A DNA stretch of 64,000 bases, taken from positions 187,719,174-187,783,173 of the forward strand of contig NC_079147.1 in assembly GCF_945859685.1 (NCBI RefSeq), in the 5' to 3' direction. Of the stretch, positions 12,301 to 24,300 are shown one piece after another; the stretch's first letter is position 1, and each line of letters opens with the position of its first letter. The translations under genes and the position numbers were made by a program. Under the pieces are notes generated by a model. The model saw only the letters and a program-made list of their open reading frames with translations. It was not told the origin of the DNA and ran no database searches. This DNA is from Eupeodes corollae. Taxonomy: Eukaryota > Arthropoda > Insecta > Diptera > Syrphidae.

Positions 12301-15300
12301 ATTTAAGTTATTATTAAGATTTGATTTTAATTTTTATATTTGATTGCGAAGTTGATGAGGGTTCACATTTGTTAGAATTAAAGAAAAAAAGTAGAAAAAG
12401 AACACAATTAACTTGAGTGAGTTTGTTTTTCTTATAAATTTTTTAATAATTTTGTATTAATATTAAATAAATACATAATAATAATTAATTTATTTTTAGT
12501 CAAAGAATCTGTGACTGTTCAGGTGATTTTAATGAAATTGTATCACATCCATTTTCTGATGTTTTTAAATCTGATAACATAGATTGATAATTAATTTTGG
12601 CACATATTAATTTTTAACATCACACAACAGTCAGTAATAATTTGCTTGACAAATTTCAACTTAATTAATTTTAAAATTAAGAATTTTTAATTAAATTTTG
12701 TAAAGACAACAACAACAAAAAAACGTACCAACATCATTGCCATTTGTTGACAAATTTTGTGTGGATGTCCAAGATCGTGAAGAAGGTCTGTAATTGAAAA
12801 AAAAGAGAAATAGAATTAACTAAAATCTTTGACAAAGAAAAAAACTATTGATTTTTTTGGCATTTGGCCGTAACACTAGTTTATTATTCTGACAGTTTAC
12901 AATCCTTCCATTATGATAATTAAAAAGCAAAGTTGTCGAAAGTAAAGTTTTTTTAGTGACTGCAGTTAAGTCATTACTTAAACTTATTTTTAATGTTTTT
13001 GACTTCCAAAATAAGTATGACTTTTAATGTTAAGGTTGAATCATTTTGAAAAGACATGATTTGAAGTCAATTTAAAAAGTCAATTGACTCAAAGTCAGTT
13101 TTTTTCATAATAAGCGCACAGTCAAGGGGATAATACTGCCCTTATTATGTAGACACAGTGTGAGGGTTGAAAGGAGTTGTCGGTGCACATTGGTTTTTAA
13201 TTCCTGAATATACGAATATTACTGTGGCAAGGCATTCCACATTCCCGTAGTACGGCTAAAGAATGAATCTCTGTACTTGACATTACTACCGAAGTTGGGC
13301 TCGAGGGTACATTGAGGAGCATTCCCAGAAGCGCGAGTATTACGGCAACTGGCTATTTCTCTAGAGCATAAACCTTTAAAATAACGGTAAAAGAGGGTGA
13401 GACAAGAAACATTTCGACGATGTTCAAGCGACGTAATCAATGTAAATGGTCAACGTTCAATACTGTCCAAGAGGCTTAAGTAAGTTGCAGGAGCACCAGC
13501 CCAGATATGGGAGTTATGCTCAAGCTTTGGACGTATATAAGTCTTGTAAATAACAACCAGATCAGAGGAGGAGAAAAACTTCTTGCATCGCCTTAGAAAA
13601 CCCAAACATCTTGTGGCATTTTTGGCGACATCGCGTATGTGATCGTTCCACAAAGGGTGGTTGGTGATACACATACCGAAAATATCGAGATGTTCAGTCT
13701 CCTCGATGCAAGTACCATCTATGGATAAGGGCTAGGGGGGTATATCTCGCTTTAACAATACAAGACAGCAATGGGTTTTCGAAGCATTAAATTCCACCCG
13801 GTTTTTTATTCCCCATTGTTCAATGCTGTGTAGATCGGAATTTAATGAGCTTATCATATTTTGTCGTTGCAGTTCCACATCGGAAGAAGAGGGATGTGAA
13901 TCTAAAAACAAATATTTAAAGCTAATAGTACTATCGTCAGCGAAACAATGTATTGGATTAGAAGTTACAGACAGAAGATCATTAATAAAAATGAGAAAAA
14001 GTGTTGGAGATAGAACAGAGCCCTGGGGCACACCAGCATTTATTTTGTGGTTTTCAAGCTTGAATCCATCCAAGGTTATTATTAATCCAATGAAGGAGGG
14101 ATTCATGAAAACCGAAAGGACGCATCTTCGATAAGAGAGCCTGATGCCAAACCTTATGAAATGCTTTTGAAATATCAAGTGCAATAATCTTAATTTCTCC
14201 AAAGCGATGCATGTAAAGATATGCTCCACTGTTCGGCGAGATCACCATGACCTATTGCTACGAAAGCCGTACTGTCGGTCATTAAAAAGCTTTTGATCTT
14301 CGAGATATTTCTTAAGCTGATAGTTAATATGCGTTTCTATGACCTTGAAAAGAAGGGACCTACGTCTAATCGGTCGATAATTAGAGGGTGAGGAAGATTC
14401 GATTTTTCGGGAATAGGCTGCACAAATGCAGTTTTCCATCCGCTCGGAACAAGACCTGAGGAGTAGGACAGTGGTTTTGTCAGCGTTGAACAATAGCGGG
14501 AATACCATCTGGATCACGGATCTATGTATGTTAAGATCATTTAGGACTCTCGCCGCAGTTCGAGTGCGAAAAAAGATTGGTCACTCACAACCTCGATGAC
14601 AGGCAGAGTCATAACACTCACTGGTAGCGTTGAATTAGCGGAGAACTGCTTAGCAAAGAGATTAGCTTTCTCTAAAGAGCTAACAAATGGAGTGTAATTA
14701 ACAGCGAGCCTAGGGAACGAGGAAGAGGAAGAATTCCTCATATTTTTGACAAATGACTAAACATTTTTACTGCCTTTGGGACAAGGCAGTATTTTTTGCC
14801 GTAATTTTGGTCATATAAAAATGTCGTCTGTCGAATATGGGCGTTGCAGACCTTCCTGGCTTGGCTGAATTTATTCCGGTTTTTCTTAGTTGGATAGACT
14901 TTAAAACAACGAAAACTTACCTTCTTGACCCCAAAAACCTCTTTACAGCTCGCATCGAACCATGCGTTCCTTAGGTCTGATGCTTTAAACCCTATTCGGG
15001 ATAAAAGTTCTTATTCCCAAGAGAATCAAACTTGCTCTGGCGTCAACGTTACTATCAAGGAAGCATAGTGACCAGTTAAAGATCCTAAAATAATTATTGA
15101 GAAAGTCCCAGTTGGCTTTCTCGTATTTCCAAACGGTTCTCTTTGGAGCTCTTCCTTTACCTGGAGAGTTTTGACACGAGAAATTTGCTGATATGACACA
15201 ATAGTCAGATGTGCTTAGAAGAGATAAAACACTAATAGTGTACTTACCAGGATCAGAGGTAAGAAACAAGTCAAGATTGTTTTCTGCTCAACCTACCACG

Positions 15301-18300
15301 TTTGATATTCGAGTGGGCTCGTTGATAAGCTGAGTAAGTTGGTTCAACTCAGCGAAGATCTCAGCACACACTCCTTCGGATTTTGTCTGGCCCGAAAGTT
15401 GAAGCCATGAAGAATTGTGTAAATTAAAATCGCCCGTAATAACGATTTCAGTGGATGAAACGGTTCTTTGAATGGAATCAGACAAAGCATCAAATTCACG
15501 AGAAGTTGAAACTCCGTCTAGATTGGGGCTTCGATAGTGAATGATTTGCTAATTTATGGAACATTTAAACCACATTAAATTGAAGAAAGAACTGGTGCAA
15601 AGACCATATTGTGATAAAAACTGATAAGCAACATCATTTCTAATGTATATTGCGAGACCATGGTGGGAAAAGAATAATTGCAACAAGTTATACCCTCGAT
15701 TAAAAATTCAGTGGGATCGGAATCCTCGGAATTAGGTTGCAGCTTCTTTGGCTTCAAATAATCTTTAAAGTAATTTAAAAATCATACTCTATATAACAAG
15801 AACTGTGAGTGAATTTAACATCAATGAAACCGTAACTACAATATCGTTTTTTCCATACAACGGAAATAAATTGAGGTGAATAAGAAAGCATAATTTCTTT
15901 AAAATTTTCAACGTATTGTTCTACTTTTTTATTCTTTTGTCGAAAAACTTGAAACACAATAAAAGGTTTGGAAAAATATAGTTTTCCAGGCGAAAAATTA
16001 CCAGAAAAAGCTTTACATTCCAAGATCTGACATCTTAGGACTTATTCGCTTCAATTTTTTGATTTACGCTTGAGACCAAGATTAACGTTTCCTTGAATAT
16101 TTTGTATTTCATTGAAAACTTATGTTAATCAAACACACTGGGGCATATTCAAAGTCATTTTTTCAACCCGAGTCTATTTGAACTAGAGTCTAAATTTAAG
16201 ATCTAGGTTAGCCACGTATGCTATTCATAAAGAATTTAGTAGCTCTGTTTAGTTAGAAACAGGCTTAAAGTATATTCTACTACAATTCTAGTACAACTTC
16301 ACTTAATCCTATACAAAATGGCTTGTAGAGGGGAACAAAATAAAATGCTTTAGCTGGAGGGCCAAAATCTTTAATCCTTAATCCTTTAAATGATTCTGTT
16401 TGATGTTAGTTGAGAAATTGTATTTAAGTCGCGCTGGTGCTGTTAAAACTTGAAAGCACACAGATATTGGAAAACCTTTCATTGAATACCGATCGTCAAT
16501 AGTTAGAAAGTCAATCATAAACGTGACAGTTATTGGAATCTAGAATCGATACCTTTCATACAAATCGTCCTCATTTATTTAAATGGTGTTCATTCGGGTT
16601 AAGTAGAGCCTTCGTTTTCAAATGTTGATACATATTGTTGCGAAAATGAATTAGTCCACCATAAAAATAAACAACACAAACAGAGCTTTTTTTCTGAACT
16701 CATCAGAAACAACGTTGCTGCGAAGTGTCAGATGAAGGAGAACGCCCGATTAATTGAGATAGAAAGAGACATTCAAAAGGAAATTTTCGGAACTACGGAA
16801 GGCATAAAAGGCGCGCGTTATATGAAGCTCGTTCTCTTTTTTTTCTGGCCGATCCCTTAACAGCTAGCACACTTCCGTAACATCAATCCTACAAACCAAT
16901 ATCACAATTTATCCATACAAAAATATATCTCTCGGGAACCAGAGCCTTTGAAATAAAATTTATTTTAAAGCTACAAATTGTTTTATTTATTTCTAAGGGT
17001 TCTTTCTTTCCTCGATTCTTACGTTCTCTCCGATTTTGCTACAATATATTATATGCTTAATGCCCAATTTCATAAACAACTTTTAAACATTAAACAAGAT
17101 TTTAAACTGTAAAATGGGATATTTTGGTTTCACCAAGCGTTTTTAAAGTAAATAAGCTTTTAAACCCCTTTTCAAACTAAATGCCCGTTTTTGGCTCATT
17201 AAATTTTAAAAGTGTCATTAAAAAATGAAAATGACAGGTTGACAGCTGATGTTTTACTTCGTAAAATGTTTATTCTCAATATTGTTAGATACCGAATGAA
17301 TAGGTTGACCAATTCAACATTGCATTACTATTTATAATATTATTTTTATGATTTTAATTTTTGATTCGAATATTAGATTCGTCATCTTCATCTGACGAAG
17401 AAGAACATCATATATAGTTATACGCCACCGTCCAAGCCACACGATTACTCAAACGTTTGTTTTTGATTTGTTTACTCTGTTGTATTTTGAGATTCTTGTC
17501 ATTTATTTCAACATATAATGCTTTCTCATTTTTTCTCATACAATTCACTTAATAGAAAGAAAAAAGAGGTTTTCTTTTTACAGGGTTGTGAGGAGAACTC
17601 CATTTTAACAAAAATATCCCTGAAATTTCCCATTTTTAGCTTGGTGAAACTGAACAAATTTAAAGGCCTGATAAAATTTAAAAAGCTTTTAGATAAAAGT
17701 GCTTTTAGTGTTTGTTTATGAAATCGTACATAAGTCTCTAAAGTCTCTAAAATGTCTCGCTATGTAATTTTCCCAATCATTTTGTATCTTTGACGTTTTA
17801 TAGATTTAGAAAAAGCTTAAACATATGTTCCGTCGTTTGAATATGGCCCATTGTTCTTAAGTTTTATACGCTTTTTGTGTTTATTAAACACATCAGCCAT
17901 GAAGGCTCTCAACTTATTCTGATATCTTGAGAAACACAAAGGTAACAGTTTATAAAACACATTTGCATAATGTTAAAACTCGTAGATATTGACATTACAT
18001 TTCAAAAGTTAAAGATTTTGGACATTTCACTGAAATGACTTTTTCCTGGAAATGATTTTGACTTTTCAAAAGTCGAAGATTTTGCACATTTCACTCAAAT
18101 GACTTTTCACTGGAAATGGGTGGGTTCAGACAACATAAGGGATAACATTTGCAGGCAACTGCATTCTTTGAACGCAGAATACGACCGAGGCAACTAGTTA
18201 TTTTTTCAGATGTCGTTAAAAATTGTTACTTTACATGACTATCTTTTAATTGTATAGGTTACAAATGTTGTACAAATTAGTTTGTATTCCTTTTCCAATA

Positions 18301-21300
18301 TGGCAAGGAACCCATTTTACAAAAGCATTTAAATAAAATTGGGCTCGGTCTTTACTAAGTTTGGTTAATCTAATAAAAGAATAATTTAAGGAAGCTGAAT
18401 ATTCGTGCTGTGACAGAACTTGTTGACTTAAAATGGAGAAACTTTGAGGTCGTGAAAGTTGGAATTCCTGGAAGTTTGCATTAAAGATATAGTTTGAACT
18501 TTTGGGACCGCGTAGAGAATAAAGTTGGTGCAACTCGTGATTCGGAGTAAGTGACAAAAACCAAAGAGAAAATAATTCGGCTGATTAAACCAATAAACTT
18601 TGTTAGCCATCAAAGATTGCTGCAGAATAAACTAAGTGAAATTTTGGCCTAGACAATGCTTCATGGCAAATGTTAACGTCAAAGCAGACAAATTAGAGGA
18701 TAGTTGTGGAACCGTCGATAACTTCGATAGAATTATGTCTCTGGGATAAGTTTTAACAAAGTCAACAAAAATATTTGTGAAGTTTGTGTAAAGATAAAAA
18801 AACTTGAATGCCTTTCAAATTAAAGGGAACTCGAGCAACAGAAATTCTGAAATATACTTTCTGACTCGTTCTTGTTGTGAAGCACGATATAACATAGTAT
18901 TAGTCGTTCACTTTAGTAGAGAAATTTTTCGTTATTTTTTTAAAAGGAAAGTCAGAATCTTTTCAAAGGTTCAAAAATCCGAATAGATTATTATGATTTT
19001 CAAGTTAAATTCTAAACTTTACGATCTATTAACAGTTGATGAGTCACTTAACATAACAATAAGGGGAATTGAGTTAACTGAGAGCTACGAGTATGCATAA
19101 TATATAATACGGTGTAGTAATGTTTGTGAAATGCCTAATTGTATAGACTGACAAACGTAAGTTTTGTTCAACACTGACAGCAGCAATGTTCTCAGTTTTC
19201 GATTCTTCACATCACTAACTCAAAATATTTACCACTTTTGTGATGAATTTTAAGGAATTGATAAAACATTCATGGTTCCATTTTTAATAATTACGTAGTT
19301 TTTGATTGTTGAAGTGTATAGGCACCCTTATACGATAAACACAAATCATGGAATATCATAGAACATAGAATATAAGTTTATACTAACACTTATATACAAT
19401 ACTGGGAATATTGTAAGGTAGTATGTAAGAACACAATGTAATTAGTAAGTAAGGATGAGGAAGATCAAATAAAGCTCAGTGTTAAAAAGACTGCCTTTGG
19501 TATTAGACGTTACAACTGGCGACGAGGAAATAAAATAAAAAGTAATAAAAACCATGGCGTATTTGGGCAGAACTCCAACCTACGATTTTAAAGAAAATGA
19601 TTGGAATCTTTTTAAAATAAAAAAAAAATCAAATGGGGTGGCGCAACAGTCCGTTGTGAACCAGGGCCTAGTGACTTACAACTCTCAACCATTCCTGTGT
19701 GCGAGTACTGTTGTCAGGAATGGAAGGGACCTACAATTTAAGGCCGAATCCGAACGGCTAGTTTGAGAAAGCACTTTTTCATGACAAGAATTACTCTTGG
19801 AGAATTTGTCAATTCCTCGCAAGAGGCAGTACCCGTGAAAAGGCTTTGGATGGCACAGGCAGGGATCGAACCCAAGACCTCTGGCATGACAGTCCAACGC
19901 ACTAACCATCATGCCACGGGTACTACTTTTTAAAATCCAAATCCAGCAATTTTTCATCGCTAATAATTTGGAAGGCGCAGCTGACGAAAAGAAGCGAAAA
20001 GCAGTGCTGTTAAGTGGTCTCAGTGAGAGAACGCTCCGTTTTCTTAAAGAAATCATGCATCCAAGGGCTCCTGAAGATGCCACCACAGCATACAGTGAAA
20101 TTATAATAGCGATGGAAGAACATTTCAAGCCATCATTTTCAGTGTTCGCAGAGAGACGAAAGTTTTATGAATCTGTGAAACACGACGATGAAACCTTACA
20201 AGAATGGGCAGCAAGGCTGAAGGCTTTGGCTGTAAATTGTTCTTTCGATACTCATCTGAACGTAGCATTGCGAGACAGGTTTGTGATGGGTCTCAAAAAA
20301 GGCCCTGAAAAAGACAAACTATTCCTGGAGAAGGCGAGTGATCTGACGTTTCAAAAGGCGTTAGAAATGGCTTTGTCTGTTGAATGCGTAAAAAGGCAGT
20401 ATGACGTCACTGTACAAGATATCAAAGAAGAACCAGCAAGCGTGTTTAGTATCCAGAGGAAGAGCGGTAAAAACATGCAACGTAGCGGTAAAGGCGAAAC
20501 GGTATCATCATCTCATCAATCAACATCAGCGAGCGGTAAATCTGGTCGGTGCAACGTGTGTGGTTACACAAACCATAGTGAAGGTCAATGTAGATATAAA
20601 AACTATATTTGTAAAAATTGCAAGAAAAGGGGTCATTTAAAAAAAATGTGTCCCAAAAAATTTAATAATAAATTTAACAAAGAGTGTAATTATGTATCTA
20701 ACGATGACGATTTGTCTTTTTTTTATTGCAGTACTAACTCTAGTTTAAGACCCATCACGGCTGATGTTATTGTAAACGGTAAAAACATGTGCATGCAGAT
20801 CGATAGCGGGTCGGCAATCACAGCAATATCCGAGTTAGATTATGAGAAGCATTTTTCAAGCTGTCAATTAAAAAAAACGAGTGTGATGCTTCGTAATTAT
20901 AACGGCGGTGCTATAACACCTCTTGGATTTTGTAATCTCAAGGTAATTTATGCCAATAAATGTAAAATGTTAGACATTCACGTGGTAAAAAACGGTGGCC
21001 CGCCGATTCTAGGTAGAAATTGGATGTTCGCGTTTAACGTTGGCATTAAAGAAGTGAATTTTATAAATGTAAAAGACCAAGATTTAGCACATGTTTTATC
21101 CAAGTTTTTTGAAGTTTTTGATGGGAAGTTAGGCATGTACAACAAAAGACAAATCTCTTTACAAATAAAAAAAGGTGCTACTCCAAAGTTTTTTAAACCT
21201 CGTCGACTACCTTTTCACATAAAGGAGAAGGTGGAGAGGGCATTAGATGATTTAGTACGATTAGGAGTTTATGAGCGGGTTGATCATAGTGAGTGGGGGA

Positions 21301-24300
21301 CGCCGATCGTCCCTATATTAAAAAAGAATGGTTCAGTTCGTATCTGCGGAGATTATAAGACGACTGTGAATCAAGTTATTGAGGGAGTGCAACACCAGTT
21401 ACCGACCATCGACGAGATTTTCGCGAAATTGCATGGCGGGAAGTCATTCACAAAAATCGATTTGTCATCTGCATACCAGCAGTTAGTTTTGGATGAGAAA
21501 TCCAGAGATTTGACTACGATAAGTACAACTAGAGGGTTGTTAAGAAGTACAAGGTTAGTTTATGGCATTGCTCCAGCGGCTGCCATATTCCAGAAAGATA
21601 TGGAAAAATTATTGATCGACTTGGAGGGAGTAGTAGTTTTCATGGACGATTTACTTATAACAGCTAGTGACAAGGAAACGCATTTAGAAAGGTTAGCCGA
21701 AGTTTTAAAACGTTTAAAAGGTGCGGGGCTTAAGGTAGCTAAAGATAAGTGTAGCTTTTTTGTAGATTCGGTCAAGTATTTAGGTCATGTCATAGACAAG
21801 CAGGGGCTACATAAGGATCCAAAACGTGTCGAAGATATAATACAGCTTCCAAGTCCTAGCTCAGTGAAGGAACTGCAATCATTTCTGGGGGTAATCAATT
21901 TTTACCGGAGTTTTATGCCAGATTTAGCATCTAAGGCAAACGATCTTTACACATTGTTAAGAAATGATTGTAAATTCAAATGGGGCGTTGCCCAAGAAAA
22001 TGCATTCACTGAGGTAAAGAAGCTGTTATCTTCAAATCAGGTGTTAGCTCATTATGATCCCAACGTGCCAGTTAAACTCATTGTAGACGCAAGCCCAAGC
22101 GGTTTAGCAGCGGTGTTAGTTCATAAATATGAAAGTGGAATAGAACGCCCAATTTGTTTTTCATCTAGGAAGCTATCCGATTCCGAAAAAAACTATGCGC
22201 AGGTGGAAAAGGAGGCACTCGCGATTGTATTTGGTGTTAGGAAATTCCATCAATATTTATTCGCGAAAGAGTTTATTTTGTTGTCTGATAGTAAGCCACT
22301 CGTTTCAATTTTTGGTTCCAAAAGAGGCATACCACCGCTATCGGCAAATCGCCTTCAAAGGTATGCCCTTTTCCTTTCCGGCTATCAGTTTCAAACGCAA
22401 TACGTAAATACGAAAAAGAATATTGCGGATTATTTTTCACGCTCCCCCATAGATCCACCAGAAGAAGATACTGCCGCTGATGACGTTTACGTCAATTATG
22501 TACAAGAAGTTGGTAACTTGCCTATAAAGTTTGCGGACGTAGTAGCCGAAACAAGTAAGGACAGCGTGTTGACAAAAGTTGTAGGATATATAAAAAAGGA
22601 TGGCCTAAGCATGTGGAAGATGAAAGTTTAAAAGCTTATTTGCTTAGAAGCTCAGAGTTATCGGTGGAAGCGGGTGGAGTTTTTTGGGGTTACAAATTAG
22701 TAATACCTGAATCTCTTAGGAAACAGGTTTTGTTCGAACTTCATCGGTCACATCTGGGTATAGTAAAAATGAAGGGATTAGCTAGAGGGTATTGTTGGTG
22801 GCCTTCTTGGGATAAGGACTTGGAGAACATTGCTAAATCTTGTGAATCTTGTTTGTTATATCAAGATAACCCAATAAAGACGAAATTAATTAATTGGGAT
22901 TGGCCAGGTAAAGTTTGGGAGAGAATCCATTTAGATTTCATGGGCCCGATTTTCGACCGAAATTTTTTAATTATTGTTGACGCATTTAGTAAATGGATCG
23001 AGTGTGTAGACATGGGTAAAAATATTACGAGTATTCATACTAAAGAAATTTTGCTTCAGATTTTTAGTAGATTCGGGTTACCTGAAACCATTGTTACCGA
23101 CAATGGTCGAACATTCAATTCAAAGTTTTTTCAAGATTTTTTAAAAGGTAACGGTATAAAGCATATTACTACACCGGTGGGCCACCCAGCAACGAACGGG
23201 TAGGCAGAGAATGGTGTTCGATTGGTTAAAAGGGCACTCAAAAAAGCATTACACTCAAAGAAGCCAAGTGACAGTTTGAATCATTGTTTGCAAATCTTTT
23301 TAATCGATTATAGAAAGTCCATTCACAGTACCACCGGTCGTGCTCCAGCTGAATTAGTATTTGGCAGGAATTTAAGAAGTAGGTTAGACTTATTAAATCC
23401 ATTAAATATAAATCAAGAAGAGAGAATTCAAAAGAAACCAAAAGAATTGTTAAAAAAAGTTAACTGCATGCAAAAGAAACAAAGAAAATATTATAAAGGG
23501 AATAATTCGAAAATATTTAGAAAAGAAGATGAAGTAGTTGTCAAAGATTTTTCAATACCAGGAAAAATTTCTTGGATTAAAGCAAAAATCTTAAAAGTTA
23601 TTGGCAAACGTTATCTTTTAGTTAAAGTTAAAAAAGGAAATTGCGATGTAATTTGGAAGCGACATTTCAATCAAACAATGTTATTAAATGAATTTAAATA
23701 TAAAGATACAAATAATTATATTCCGGAAATCTTAAATGATTGCAGTGCAAAAATGAAAATCAGCGAAAAAGAACATATAAACGGCAACGAAGAATCAGAT
23801 AATTTAAATGTTGCAACACGTAAGACATCACGCAAGATCTATCCAGCAGATACTCGTTGGAATGGTCGTTTGAGAAATCGAGTTGAATAGAATCCTGATT
23901 TTCATTCGTGTACTGCGCAATTTAAGGGGGATGTTGAAGTGTATAGGCACCCTTATACGATAAACACAAATCATGGAATATCATAGAACATAGAATATAA
24001 GTTTATACTAACACTTATATACAATACTGGGAATATTGTAAGGTAGTATGTAAGAACACAATGTAATTAGTAAGTAAGGATGAGGAAGATCAAATAAAGC
24101 TCAGTGTTAAAAAGACTGCCTTTGGTATTAGACGTTACAATTGTAAAATGTCAAATGATGACAACTTCAAAAATTTAAGCTGCCCAAAAAGGTGCTATTA
24201 AAAAAGCAAAAGAGATTAACATTTCAAAACGTGTCTTTGATATTTTTAGGATGTAACGATAATAATAAAAGTACGCACTCTAAATTATATTTAATCTTCT

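Larger units (their letters stand above)
19305..24144 (+). mobile_element. Young Ty3/gypsy-like LTR retrotransposon with a SINE in gag
   Basis: Two 205-bp LTRs (19310-19514, 23935-24139), TG...CA-bounded and identical as far as I can read, are flanked by ATTGT target duplications (19305-19309, 24140-24144). A primer-binding-like TGGCGACGAGG follows the 5' LTR at 19517, and a purine-rich AAGGGGGA precedes the 3' LTR. The internal region encodes Gag, protease, reverse transcriptase, RNase H and integrase in gypsy order, with no envelope gene. Identical LTRs mean a recent insertion, yet the copy is disabled by the SINE, a frame change near 22592 and a stop at 23201. The short LTR and two zinc knuckles suggest a Mag-like lineage (weak). 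Confidence 0.95.

Noticed and set aside
15775..16023. Minus-strand 82-codon ORF left of the solo LTR
   Set aside because: No recognisable domain or splice sites; AT-rich and uninformative.
19862..19918. Apparent tRNA-like sequence with A and B boxes
   Set aside because: It is part of the SINE head, flanked by target duplications and lacking a complete cloverleaf; not a functional tRNA gene.
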